A stretch of DNA of 64,000 nt from Acetobacteraceae bacterium AT-5844 (GTDB taxonomy: Bacteria; Pseudomonadota; Alphaproteobacteria; Acetobacterales; Acetobacteraceae): NCBI GenBank assembly GCA_000245075.1, contig JH600053.1, positions 17,753-81,752 on the forward strand, read 5' to 3'. The notes under the pieces are model-generated. The model made no database searches. It saw nothing but the letters and a program-made list of their open reading frames with translations, and was not told the origin of the DNA. Both the position numbers and the translations under genes were made by a program. Positions within the stretch are counted from its first letter, which is position 1. Every line of letters starts with the position of its first letter. Below are positions 43,236 to 52,507 of the stretch, piece by piece.

Positions 43236-44564
43236 TCATGCACTTGCTCCCTTCGCCCAGGTCGGCCGCCAGTCCCGCGCACGGCGCCGCCAACCCAGCG
43301 TCGCTTCCTCCCGTGCTTGTTCGGTCGCCAGTGCGCGCCGCGCCAGGGCATGGGTCGCTGCAACGACGACCAGCAGTGTCCAGTAAAAGTCCCAGTACGA
43401 GAGAGAAAGGAACGTGCCGCTGACCATGTAGGCGATGATGGAAACCTGGGCCATGCGGCCAAGGTCGTGGGCCCAGGCAAGGTCGGGCCTGTTGCGCGTC
43501 ATACGCGCCAACCGCACGGAGAGGATCAGGCCGAATACAGTCAGGCCACACCAGAGCACGAAAGTCGGGAAGCCATGTTCGCCGAGTAGTTCGAACCAGA
43601 TACTATGGACGGCGCGGGCCGGCCCTTCAGGTGCCACCGTATCCACCACGGAGCGTGTGTAGGGGCCTGTAAAACCTGAACCGACCAAAGGCCGATCCTG
43701 TGCAAGTTTCAGCGAGATTCCCCAGAGCACAAGCCGTTCGGTAGCCGAGCCATCCTGCTGATAGGCTCCGATACTGTGCATCCGCTCCATCCACGCCTCT
43801 GGCATGAAGCTGACAGCGCCTGCCAGGCATATGGCCAGGACAGCGGCAGAAAGAATTTTACGTTTACTGCGAAGCCACATGACACCGCTAATGGCCACCA
43901 GCGCCAGCAAGGCGCCCCGGGAATAGCTGCCTACGGCGGCAAGCAGTGTCAGTACCAGGGCGATGAGCAGCACATTTCTGACGATGCGGTGGGCTGAATG
44001 CAGGCGCAGGTAGTGCATCAGCGGCATGGTTACCAGGAGCGCGGCGGCGAGGTGGTTGTTGTCGGTGATCATCGACTGATCCGGCCCCCACACGCGGTAA
44101 TTGCCGCCGGTGAGAACTGAGAAGATACCGCCGCGAACACCATAATATCCCAGTGAGATCACCATCACCCATATCAGGGCATGAACCCGCTTCCGCTCGG
44201 TCAGGAAGGCCGCGGTGAGGAGAAGCCCTGCCAGAACCTTCGTCACATGTTCCCATTTGGCCCAGACAGCGGGCGGGTCTCCGAGCGCGGCGAAGGTTGT
44301 CGCCGTGAAGCAGAGCATCAGTGCCAACAGAAGAATAGTGATCGGATTGAGTGGCAGTTTGCGCGGCTCGCCCGCCACAAGGCAGCCGATGAGCGTGGCG
44401 ACGAAAACCGCCATGGCCCAAGGTAGGTCCAAGGCCACGCCCCACACCAGGCGGTGGGGATTCATGAAAGAGATCCAGCACCACAGCAGAACGCCGGCAA
44501 ATGGGCGCAGCAGGGCCAGAGGCAGCAGCCCCATCATGGCCAGAACGAAGACCGCGTCGCGCAT
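43236..44564 (-). CDS. O-antigen-ligase-like protein, exosortase A-associated
   Basis: A 442-residue multispan inner-membrane protein. It begins RDAVFVLAMMGLLPLALLRP, with LLWCWISFMNPHRLVWGVAL, a motif typical of the exosortase-A-associated putative O-glycosylation ligase (TIGR03097-like). About ten hydrophobic segments and a large periplasmic loop (ERMHSIGAYQQDGSATERL, then GSGFTGPYTRS and HSIWFELLGEHGFPTFVLWC) are seen; that loop carries the conserved His of Wzy/WaaL folds. It probably polymerises or ligates lipid-linked glycan in the periplasm. It lies one base after the PrsT stop and is clearly co-transcribed. Confidence 0.92.
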   Translation of the reverse strand: MRDAVFVLAMMGLLPLALLRPFAGVLLWCWISFMNPHRLVWGVALDLPWAMAVFVATLIGCLVAGEPRKLPLNPITILLLALMLCFTATTFAALGDPPAVWAKWEHVTKVLAGLLLTAAFLTERKRVHALIWVMVISLGYYGVRGGIFSVLTGGNYRVWGPDQSMITDNNHLAAALLVTMPLMHYLRLHSAHRIVRNVLLIALVLTLLAAVGSYSRGALLALVAISGVMWLRSKRKILSAAVLAICLAGAVSFMPEAWMERMHSIGAYQQDGSATERLVLWGISLKLAQDRPLVGSGFTGPYTRSVVDTVAPEGPARAVHSIWFELLGEHGFPTFVLWCGLTVFGLILSVRLARMTRNRPDLAWAHDLGRMAQVSIIAYMVSGTFLSLSYWDFYWTLLVVVAATHALARRALATEQAREEATLGWRRRARDWRPTWAKGASA

Positions 44565-44565
44565 C

Positions 44566-47352
44566 TCAGCGCTGACCGCGCAGTTCGGCCAGAAGCCGGG
44601 TAGCCTCCGCGCGCTCAGGGAAGGCGGCGGCCCCGGCCAGGGCCGGCGTCAATACAGCGAGCGCCTCTTCCTTGGCGCCGGCCGCGCGCAGGGCATAGGC
44701 AAGGCGAAACGCGGCCGCAGGGTCCGCGCTGCGCGCAGCCACCGAGCGCCGGAGCAGCGGCACGGCGCGATCAGCCTGCCCATTACGGGCCAGGATCCAG
44801 CCCAGCGTATCCGCGGTTTCGGGGTTGGGAGCGAGAAAGAAGGCCCGCTCCGCAAGCGCCTGTGCCTCCCGCCCGCCGCGTTGACCGATGACCCAGGCAA
44901 GGTTGTTGAGCGCGACCACATCCTGAGGCCGGTGCTCCGCGGCTGACTTCAGTGCCCGCTCAGCCTCCGTCAGCCTGTTCCCCTCGATATGGAGCTGGCC
45001 CAGCAAAAGCAGGGCATCGGCATCGTCCGGCGACTTTGCCAGCCACGCATTCAAGACGCGCAGGGCATCTGCGGATTTGCCCGCACGCCTCCAAGCGGTT
45101 GCCTCCCGTATGGTCAGGGCAGAGGAGGGCGCGATCTTGGCCGAGGCTGCATAGGCCCGGGCCGCTTCTTCCGGCTTTCCGGCGGTGATCAGCAGGTCGC
45201 CGGGCAAGTTGAGAGAGGCGGGACGAGCGCTGGCTTGTTGCGACAGGCGCTCCGCCACGGCCATGGCCGCAGGCAAACCTTGCGATTGCAGGATTAGGCC
45301 GGCCAGCGTCTGTTGCAGCATCACGTCATTCGGTTTGGCGCGGAGACCTTGCTGAAGCAGTGTCTCCGCTCCCCTTGTATCGCCAGCCCGCGCCATGAGA
45401 GCGGCGAGCTGGCGGTGGGCTGCCGTGGAGTCCGGCGCCGCAGCAAGCGCCTCACGGCTGGCTCTCTCGGCTTCCGCCCATTGCCCCGCTGCCGCATGCG
45501 CCTCGGCGCGCGCCAACAGGAGCCTGACATCTGCCTGATTGTGCAACGGCTCGGCATCCAGCAGCACGATGGCCTGGGCCGTTTGGCCGTGCCGTAACAA
45601 CAGAGTTGCCGTCGTGAGCGCAAGAAGTGGTTCCCCGGGCGCGGCCGCCTGCAGCGCGACCATCTCCGCCAACACGGCCTGGGCGCGGGGCGCGCCCGGC
45701 GCGGCGGCTGCTGCCAACTGGGCGGCCGCCTCTGCATGGCCGGGTTCCCGCCGTAGGATCTCCGTGAGCAGTTGCTCCGCCTCCGCCGGCGCATCTTGTA
45801 GGCTGGCCACGCGAGCCAGGCCAAGGCGTGCGGAGCTGGAGTGCGGGTTCACCTGGAGCGCGCCTGAGAAGGCCGCGCGTGCCGCAGCCAGGTCCATGCG
45901 GGCAAGCTTCAGGCTACCGTCCAGAACCCGGCCGGCTTCGCTTTGCTGTTCCTGGGGACTCAGTTTCTCGAACTCCGACGCCGCCGCAGCGGCGTCGCCG
46001 CGGAACAGCGCCGCATAAGCCAGCATCTGCCGCGCCGCTGGCGTGCCGGGCCCCGCTTGCAAGGCCTGGGAAGCGGCCGCGGTGGTTCCCGCTGTGTCGC
46101 CGAGCGCCAGTCTCGCCGCAGCCAGCCGGCCTAGGATACCAGCGTTACCAGGCGCCAAGGCGGCTGCTGCTTCCAGCGCTTCGGCAGCCTCGCGGTGCCT
46201 GTTCAGACTGGCATGGATGCGTCCGAGCATGTCGAGCGTGTCGGCATCAGCCTGGCCACGGGCGGCCAGCGCAGACAGCGTGGCAACTGCATCGTCAGGC
46301 CGGTTGCCTTCCAGCTCCAGAGTTGCCAGGAGCCGGGCACCGCGCGGATCTCCAGGTTGCCGCGCCACGAACCGGCGGGCCGCGTCCTCGGCCTGAGCGG
46401 CCTGCCCGAGGCCGCGTTTGGTCGTCGCCAGAACGAGGTAACCGTCGGAAAACCCACCAATCGCCCCGCCCAGCTTCTGAAAGCTGGAATCCGCCGCCGC
46501 CCAGTCCCTCGCCCGCACCTGCAGCACGCCCAACATGTAGATGCCGGGAGCGCTGGTCGGCAGGTTACGCAGCGCCGCCTCCACGTCGGCGCGCGCACGG
46601 ACGTCATCACTCATCTGCAAGTAAGTCTCCGCCCGCCGCAGACGAGCCGCGACGAAGCCGGGTGCTTGGTCCAGAATGCGAGTGAACGTCGCGGCCGCTG
46701 CTTGCGGCTCCCGTCGCTCGAATTGGAAGCTTCCCTTGCGCAGAAGGGCATCGGCGTTATTCGGATCCCGAGCCAGGACAGCGTCTATCGCCGCCTCTGC
46801 CGCCACCCGATCTCCCCCTGCAAGCGCCACGGCGCTCGCCGCCATGTTGGGCTCGGGTGCCGCGGGCGCGAGTTGCATAGCCTGCGCCGCTGCCTGCCGT
46901 GCGTCATCCAGCCGCCTTAGCGCCAGGAGTGCTTGTGCACGGGCCGCCGCGACCTGCGCACCGACCGCCGCCGGCTTCTCAGCCACAGGAAAATCGCGCA
47001 ACAGTTCCTCGAAGCGTCCAGATGCGAGATAGGCGCGCAACAGCATGGCTGTCGCCGCGGCCTGATCGAAACCTCGCTCCAGAGCCGCCCGCGCTTCCCG
47101 CTCAGCCAGTTCGGTATCGCCTATTTCCAGGCTGATGGCGGCAAGCGCCGCGCGGGCGCCGGCGGAATCCGGCTTTTCCCGTACGGTATTGCGCCACTCC
47201 AACTGTGCCGCGCGGAGATCGCCCCGCGCCTGGGCGGCCTCAGCGCGCTCCTGCGGCCCGGCCCATGCCGGCGTCATTCCCAGCGAAAGAGCGAGCACCA
47301 CCGGCACGGCACGGAGCGAGCAAGGCGCGGCGGAGAAAAAGGCTCGACGCAT
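44566..47352 (-). CDS. prsT: PrsT, XrtA-system TPR protein
   Basis: A 928-residue protein made almost entirely of tetratricopeptide-like helical repeats (for example AAQLEWRNTVREKPDSAGAR, LLRKGSFQFERREPQAAAA, LGQLHIEGNRLTEAERALKS), matching the length and repeat architecture of the PrsT family of exosortase-A loci. A signal sequence (VPVVLALSLGMTPAWA) places it in the periplasm or outer membrane; unlike many relatives no clear lipobox cysteine follows the signal. CAGGAG is 7 bases before the ATG. It lies 17 bases after the regulator gene. PrsT proteins are thought to scaffold assembly or localisation of the exopolysaccharide/PEP-CTERM machinery. Confidence 0.92.
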   Translation of the reverse strand: MRRAFFSAAPCSLRAVPVVLALSLGMTPAWAGPQERAEAAQARGDLRAAQLEWRNTVREKPDSAGARAALAAISLEIGDTELAEREARAALERGFDQAAATAMLLRAYLASGRFEELLRDFPVAEKPAAVGAQVAAARAQALLALRRLDDARQAAAQAMQLAPAAPEPNMAASAVALAGGDRVAAEAAIDAVLARDPNNADALLRKGSFQFERREPQAAAATFTRILDQAPGFVAARLRRAETYLQMSDDVRARADVEAALRNLPTSAPGIYMLGVLQVRARDWAAADSSFQKLGGAIGGFSDGYLVLATTKRGLGQAAQAEDAARRFVARQPGDPRGARLLATLELEGNRPDDAVATLSALAARGQADADTLDMLGRIHASLNRHREAAEALEAAAALAPGNAGILGRLAAARLALGDTAGTTAAASQALQAGPGTPAARQMLAYAALFRGDAAAAASEFEKLSPQEQQSEAGRVLDGSLKLARMDLAAARAAFSGALQVNPHSSSARLGLARVASLQDAPAEAEQLLTEILRREPGHAEAAAQLAAAAAPGAPRAQAVLAEMVALQAAAPGEPLLALTTATLLLRHGQTAQAIVLLDAEPLHNQADVRLLLARAEAHAAAGQWAEAERASREALAAAPDSTAAHRQLAALMARAGDTRGAETLLQQGLRAKPNDVMLQQTLAGLILQSQGLPAAMAVAERLSQQASARPASLNLPGDLLITAGKPEEAARAYAASAKIAPSSALTIREATAWRRAGKSADALRVLNAWLAKSPDDADALLLLGQLHIEGNRLTEAERALKSAAEHRPQDVVALNNLAWVIGQRGGREAQALAERAFFLAPNPETADTLGWILARNGQADRAVPLLRRSVAARSADPAAAFRLAYALRAAGAKEEALAVLTPALAGAAAFPERAEATRLLAELRGQR

Positions 47353-47369
47353 GGCGTATCTCCTGCGTG

Positions 47370-48782
47370 CTACGGCACGTCGTTGTCGGAGGGCGCGGGG
47401 TCCCGGTTGGTGCCTTCGCTGGTGCTTTGGCTTGGCGAGAGGCGATGCGTTTCAAGCAGGCCATAGATCGTCGGGCGGCTGACGCCGAGCAACCGCGCCG
47501 CCGCGGCGAGGCTGCCGTTGCTCCGTGCCAACGCACGCTCGATGGTCGCTCGCTCAGCGCGAAGGCGCGCGGCACGCAGATCCAGATCGGTATCCGACGT
47601 TGAGGGAGGCGCGCTAAGCTCAAGGTCCGCCGCGGAGATGGTCTGTCCCTCCGACATGAGAGCCGCCCGGCGAACTCTATTGCCCAGCTCGCGTACATTG
47701 CCCGGCCACCGATAGGTCGTCACGGCCTCGACCGCCGATGCGTCCAGCCCGCGCAGGCGCCGCCCGAATTCCTTGGCGTATCGTGCGAGGAACCAGCGAG
47801 CGAGCAGGAGCGAGTCTTCACCTCGGTCACGCAGGGGAGGAATGCGGATTGTCAGCGAATTGAGCCTGTAGAGCAGGTCCGCCCGGAAACGCCCGGTCTC
47901 CGTCAGCTCCTCCAGCGGCTGGTTGGTCGCTGAAACGATGCGGACATCGACATGAATGGACGTCCGGCCACCGATACGTTCAATGACCTGATCCTGGAGA
48001 AAGCGAAGCAGCTTCGCCTGCAAGGAGGGAGGTAGATCTCCCACCTCGTCGAGAAACAAGGTGCCGCCATTTGCAGCCTCTATGCGGCCCGTCACTTGCT
48101 TCACCGCGCCCGTGAATGCGCCGCGCTCGTGGCCGAACAGCTCGCTCTCCAGCAACGGCTCTGGAATGGCAGCGCAATTGATGGCCACAAAAGGCTTACG
48201 CGCGCGGGGGCCCATATCGTGCAGGGCGCGCGCCAGCGCTTCTTTGCCAGTACCGCTCTCGCCTAGCAGGAGAACGGGCACCGAGACCTGGCTCAACCGC
48301 TCAATGGTATGGCAGATCCGTAGCATCGATTCGTCTGCCGTCACGATCTCACGGATCGGGCTCGGCCGGGGCATCGCTGCCAGGCGAAGATTCTCTTCCT
48401 CGAGAGCCCTCAGGCGCAGTGCGCGATCCACGATCGTACGAAGCACGTCGAGATCTACGGGCTTCTCGAAGAAATCATAGGCGCCCAGGCCGATGGCGCG
48501 GAGGGTATGTTCCCGCTGACCTTGACCACTTGCCACGATAATCGGCATTCCGGGTTGCAAGCGGTTCAGTGCAGCGAGAGTAGCAAATCCCTCGCTTACT
48601 CCCTCTTCATCCGGTGGCAGGCCGAGATCCAGGAGAGCGGCAGTGGGCTGTTCCGCCCGCGCGATCTGCTCAGCCTGTCGGCGGTCGCTTGCCAGCAGAA
48701 CACGGCAGTTCGGAAACGCCCAGCGGTACTGGGCGCTGAGCGCAGCATCATCCTCAACGATCAACAGCTTGGGTCGGCTCAT
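47370..48782 (-). CDS. prsR: PrsR, sigma-54-type response regulator of the XrtA system
   Basis: A 470-residue NtrC-like activator. The receiver domain has acidic DD (11-12), phospho-acceptor Asp52 in ALLDLGLPP and Lys in FFEKPVD. The AAA+ domain has Walker A GESGTGKE (174-181), the sigma-54 contact loop GAFTGA (221-226), Walker B GGTLFLDEVGDLP and ARG-finger region DVRIVSATNQPLEEL. A Fis-type helix-turn-helix (LARSNGSLAAAARLLGVSRP) ends the protein. This matches the PEP-CTERM-box regulator family. The GTG/ATG at 48782 overlaps PrsK by 4 bases. It should activate sigma-54 promoters of the locus and of PEP-CTERM genes elsewhere. Confidence 0.95.
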   Translation of the reverse strand: MSRPKLLIVEDDAALSAQYRWAFPNCRVLLASDRRQAEQIARAEQPTAALLDLGLPPDEEGVSEGFATLAALNRLQPGMPIIVASGQGQREHTLRAIGLGAYDFFEKPVDLDVLRTIVDRALRLRALEEENLRLAAMPRPSPIREIVTADESMLRICHTIERLSQVSVPVLLLGESGTGKEALARALHDMGPRARKPFVAINCAAIPEPLLESELFGHERGAFTGAVKQVTGRIEAANGGTLFLDEVGDLPPSLQAKLLRFLQDQVIERIGGRTSIHVDVRIVSATNQPLEELTETGRFRADLLYRLNSLTIRIPPLRDRGEDSLLLARWFLARYAKEFGRRLRGLDASAVEAVTTYRWPGNVRELGNRVRRAALMSEGQTISAADLELSAPPSTSDTDLDLRAARLRAERATIERALARSNGSLAAAARLLGVSRPTIYGLLETHRLSPSQSTSEGTNRDPAPSDNDVP

Positions 48783-50827
48783 TGCAGCGCGGCCTCGGGC
48801 TGGGGTGGGGCCTCTGCCGGGGCCCCGGCGATCGGCAATGTCAGGCGCATGGTCGTGCCATGGCCCGGGCGGCTCAGGACCGTGACATCGCCGCCAGCTC
48901 GGCGCAGCAACTCTCGCGCCTGCCACGCGCCAACTCCGGTACCGTTAGGCTTCCGAGTCTCAAGCGGACGAAAGAGGGCATCACGGATAAACTCCGGCGT
49001 CATGCCCGCTCCATGATCGACAATATCGATTGTCAACCGCCGTTGCCCGGAACGGCAGCGTATCTCGACCACCTTTCCGAGGGGGGATGCTTCAACAGCA
49101 TTGTTGAATAGATGTCTGAAGGCGGCATCAAATGCTTCTGTCGTCATAACAACACTGGGTAGCGGCGCATCCTCCCCGAAGATCCGGACCGGATGAGGTT
49201 GCCCGTTGACCATAGTTTTGATGCGCTGAAGGGCGTCGATACCAGGTGCAGTCGTGGCTGCCGCCGCATCAGGTTGGCGCAGCCGAGCGATAAGGGTGTT
49301 GATACGCTTTGCCGATGCCCGCACGGTGAGCAGCATGTCGCGCTGAAAGTCAGGATCATGAATGTGATGCTCAGCATTTGCCAGAAGCATCGTAAGCTGA
49401 CTGGCAACTGTCTTGACATCGTGGGCGACGAAGGCAAACCGCTGCGCATGATCGTGAAGGTGTTGCTGTTCGCTCAGGCGCTCGGCGCTACGACGCTCGG
49501 CAAGAAACATGGTTACTTCCCGACCCAGGCTTTTCAGGAGATCGAGAACCTCATTGTCGAGAGCCAACGCGGCCCGCGGCGGAGCGAGCAGGACGATGCC
49601 CAGCAGCCCTTCCCGATGATGCAGAAGTGGAACGGCGATCCAAACAGCTCCGAAGCTTGCCTCAAGCTCAGGAAGATCTCCTGGCTGAAGCTCTGCAACC
49701 TCTTCCCCCCCGCGAAGCCTGGCAACGACCGGAGCCTCGGCAGAAAGAGAAATCCCTTCTGCCGGACGATTCCAAGATCCAGCCCACGTAAATTCTGGCT
49801 CGCCTGCATCACGAAGCAGAAGTACCCCTGCTGGGCTATCCACCGGATCAGCCAGTGCACGAATCGCTCTCGTGGAGGCCGGTGAGTCTGGCTCCGAGAG
49901 AGTCGTCACACAACGGAGCCATTCCGCCCGATAGTCGAACCGAGCCATAAAAAAGTGATCGACGATGGTCCGGCGCAGGCGAGAGCGTAGGGAGCGTGCT
50001 GTCACCGCTACGACCATGACAATCGCCGCACCGGCCCAAAGGCTTATTTCCGCCGCCCGTGTCCAGTCAGCGCCGAGATGCCGCAGCGCCTCTCCAATGG
50101 CACCTACGGCAAGGAGAAAGCTGCCCGCGATGAGAAGCGTGGCGCCATGAAAAACGACCTGACGTGAAACGGGAGGGTTGCGCCGCCAGCGGCGGTCCCG
50201 AACGGCGGCCACAGCAAGAAGAGGGGAAACAAGAGCCGTCAGGACCGCACGTGCATCCAGAAGGGAGTCGGAAACATCGCCGGATATGGCTGCATGCGCG
50301 TAAAGGACGAGATCGAAGGCCGCGAGTCCACCTAATGTCACGCATGGGAGAACGACATGCCACCGGGTGGCGTCATCAGCGTTCCTGTAAAGATTCTCGG
50401 CTACGATGACGATCATAAGAACAAGGAAGAGCCTCGTCAGAACTACTGGGGATCCAACCGACGGCCAAGTGAGCGCAGCTGCGATCTGTGGAACAAGGGT
50501 AATGGCAGCTAGCGTTGCAGCAACGCCAGACGCGATGGCGAAGCGGCGCAACAATGCCCGGCCGTCTCGCGCCGTTACGCGGTTGCCTAGAATCAGGAGG
50601 ACGCCAAGCCAAGAGCAGGCGCGTGCAACCTCCAGGCCCCCGGCGGCGCCCGCGAATGGGGCATGCGGCGACAGGGCGACGGAGGCGGCCCAGAAAGCGG
50701 TGATGACGCAGGCGGCGGCGGCTGGCCAAGCCCTCACGCCGCGCCCTGTCGAAAGCACCAAGATGCCCCAGGCCATGCACGCGACAGCGCATCCGGCGTA
50801 AAGATACGGCGAGGCCACGGGGCTCAT
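48779..50827 (-). CDS. prsK: PrsK, membrane sensor histidine kinase of the XrtA system
   Basis: A 682-residue kinase. The N-terminal half holds about eight membrane spans (for example YLYAGCAVACMAWGILVLST, TLLIAGSFLLAVGAIGEALR). A GAF-like domain follows, then a linker with SAERLSEQQHLHDHAQRF, the phospho-acceptor His in FVAHDVKTVASQLTMLL, and an ATPase domain with N-box AFRHLFNNAVEASPLG, DHGAGMTPEFI and GTGVGAWQARELLRRAGGD. The shape is that of the PrsK family, which senses an envelope signal and phosphorylates PrsR. It overlaps PrsR by 4 bases and the sugar transferase by 4, so all three are coupled. Confidence 0.95.
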   Translation of the reverse strand: MSPVASPYLYAGCAVACMAWGILVLSTGRGVRAWPAAAACVITAFWAASVALSPHAPFAGAAGGLEVARACSWLGVLLILGNRVTARDGRALLRRFAIASGVAATLAAITLVPQIAAALTWPSVGSPVVLTRLFLVLMIVIVAENLYRNADDATRWHVVLPCVTLGGLAAFDLVLYAHAAISGDVSDSLLDARAVLTALVSPLLAVAAVRDRRWRRNPPVSRQVVFHGATLLIAGSFLLAVGAIGEALRHLGADWTRAAEISLWAGAAIVMVVAVTARSLRSRLRRTIVDHFFMARFDYRAEWLRCVTTLSEPDSPASTRAIRALADPVDSPAGVLLLRDAGEPEFTWAGSWNRPAEGISLSAEAPVVARLRGGEEVAELQPGDLPELEASFGAVWIAVPLLHHREGLLGIVLLAPPRAALALDNEVLDLLKSLGREVTMFLAERRSAERLSEQQHLHDHAQRFAFVAHDVKTVASQLTMLLANAEHHIHDPDFQRDMLLTVRASAKRINTLIARLRQPDAAAATTAPGIDALQRIKTMVNGQPHPVRIFGEDAPLPSVVMTTEAFDAAFRHLFNNAVEASPLGKVVEIRCRSGQRRLTIDIVDHGAGMTPEFIRDALFRPLETRKPNGTGVGAWQARELLRRAGGDVTVLSRPGHGTTMRLTLPIAGAPAEAPPQPEAALQ

Positions 50828-52164
50828 CGCGCGCCTTCCTGCAGTAGCACTACCCGTACCGTGGCAATAAGGATCAGCAGGTCCAGAAACAGGCTCCTGT
50901 GACGCACGTAGTAGAGGTCATAGGAAAGCTTCATGCGGGCATCCTCGACAGACGCACCGTATGGATAATTAACCTGAGCCCAGCCTGTAATGCCCGGCTT
51001 CACGCAAGCCCTGTCGTGATAGTGAGGGATGGCCCGGGCGAGCTCCTCCACGAAGGATGGACGCTCTGGGCGAGGGCCCACAATGGCCATGTCCCCCTTT
51101 AGCACATTGAAGATCTGTGGGAGCTCATCGATCCGCGTAAGGCGAATAAAGCGACCGAAGCGTGTCACGCGGTCGTCCTTCAGGCTCGCCCACCGCGCGA
51201 CGCCACCTGCCTCAGCATCCACTCTCATGCTGCGGAACTTGACCAGGGTGAAGACCTTACCGTGCTGTCCTACCCTCTGCTGCCTGTAAAAGACGGGTCC
51301 GGGACTGTCGAGCTTAATGACAGCAGCGGCAACGGCCATTACAGGGAGAGTCAGAACGAGGAGAAACAGGCTGACAGTAATGTCAAACCCACGACGCAAG
51401 GCCCGTTGTACATTTCCCTCGTAAAGACCTTCGGCCGAAGACAGCCAGTCAGGAGCGAGATTCTCGCACATCAGTCTATTGAGCCTGCACTCGTGGTACT
51501 CGGAGTCATCGAGAACACGTATGCCGGCGGCAAGGCACCGGTTACGTGTCTCGGCGTCCAGAGCCGAGGGTGCCGCCACGATGGCCCAGACGCGTTGGGC
51601 TCGGAGCAGATCAGCCTGCCTCAACATGGCCTTGGCATCGTCGCCTGACGGAAGCGCCGCAACTTCAAAGACGTCGTTGGACTCGAGCCCTTCTCTCATG
51701 AGGGAAGTTGTTGCGGAAGGCAGAACCAGAATTCTTCGCTTCAGAAATCCGCCCCGAAGAAGCAGGACAAAGGCAAATCGGGTCAGCACGACCGCGCCAA
51801 TGCAGCCCAGCAGAATTTCCAGCAATATGCCCGACGCCGCTGGACGTAAGTCAGCGGGAGTGGTCAGCAGCAGGCTCAGCCACACAGCGAGCAAGAGCAG
51901 AAGTGCTGCAAGGCTGATGCCTGCCCAGATCCGTCTTCTACGAGTCAGAAGTTCAGGTTGATAGAGTCCACTTGCGCTGCACACCAGGCCTGAACAGAGC
52001 GCCAGCATGCCGGCCATCATGGATGCTCTCACATGATCGACAGGGTATTCAGGTGTGTTGGCCGAGACCATGAGTACATAAACCGCCAAAAAAACGGCTA
52101 GAGTCTCGGCCAAGTAAAGGAGGACCAGGTCGGAGCGGATGTTGTGGCCAAACATGCTCGTCAT
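50824..52164 (-). CDS. EpsB2-type polyprenyl-phosphate sugar-1-phosphate transferase
   Basis: A 446-residue initiating transferase of the PEP-CTERM-associated EpsB_2 family (TIGR03013-like). Four N-terminal membrane spans (for example LYLAETLAVFLAVYVLMVSA) precede a Rossmann-like regulatory domain, then the catalytic bacterial-sugar-transferase domain from residue 255: RGFDITVSLFLLVLTLPVMA, a membrane-inserted helix with KLDSPGPVFYRQQRVG, FTLVKFRSMR, TRIDELPQIFNVLKGDM and KPGITGWAQVNYPYG. It loads the first sugar-phosphate on undecaprenyl phosphate. GAGG is 7 bases before the ATG. It begins the long leftward operon with PrsK, PrsR and PrsT. Confidence 0.94.
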   Translation of the reverse strand: MTSMFGHNIRSDLVLLYLAETLAVFLAVYVLMVSANTPEYPVDHVRASMMAGMLALCSGLVCSASGLYQPELLTRRRRIWAGISLAALLLLLAVWLSLLLTTPADLRPAASGILLEILLGCIGAVVLTRFAFVLLLRGGFLKRRILVLPSATTSLMREGLESNDVFEVAALPSGDDAKAMLRQADLLRAQRVWAIVAAPSALDAETRNRCLAAGIRVLDDSEYHECRLNRLMCENLAPDWLSSAEGLYEGNVQRALRRGFDITVSLFLLVLTLPVMAVAAAVIKLDSPGPVFYRQQRVGQHGKVFTLVKFRSMRVDAEAGGVARWASLKDDRVTRFGRFIRLTRIDELPQIFNVLKGDMAIVGPRPERPSFVEELARAIPHYHDRACVKPGITGWAQVNYPYGASVEDARMKLSYDLYYVRHRSLFLDLLILIATVRVVLLQEGAR

Positions 52165-52507
52165 CGAAGGACCTCACGAGGGAGCGCTAGGAGCTTGATG
52201 CAGAATCGTTAGCATTGTTTCGGTTGGTCATGGAAGAGGATCAGTAATACAAAGTATTTTCCTTTAAGGAAAATCTCTGGACCTCCGTTATTTTCGCAGT
52301 CTTGGCGGGAAGTTTTTTTTCTTCAGAGTAGATATACTCTTGGCCGAGTCCGAAATTTTCCCGACATATATTTTTTGGTGAGGTGTAAATTGTAGATTGC
52401 AGGGGGCGGCTCATCTGTTAACGTCGGCACCAGGCCAGGCAGACGGGCCTCCGCACCGGCTGCTCACCCAAGTCCAACTGACCGTCAAGCGAAGCAAGGC
52501 CACACAG
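52165..52507. promoter_or_regulatory. Divergent promoter region with two palindromes
   Basis: 343 AT-rich bases between the leftward sugar transferase operon and the rightward export operon. ATTTTCCTT-T-AAGGAAAAT (52256-52274) is a perfect palindrome with 9-bp arms and a single central base. AGAGTA-GATA-TACTCT (52325-52340) is another exact one. Both lie between the divergent starts and could be operators for a common regulator. I looked for a GG-N10-GC sigma-54 site for PrsR on both strands and saw none convincing, so the promoter class is open. Confidence 0.55.
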
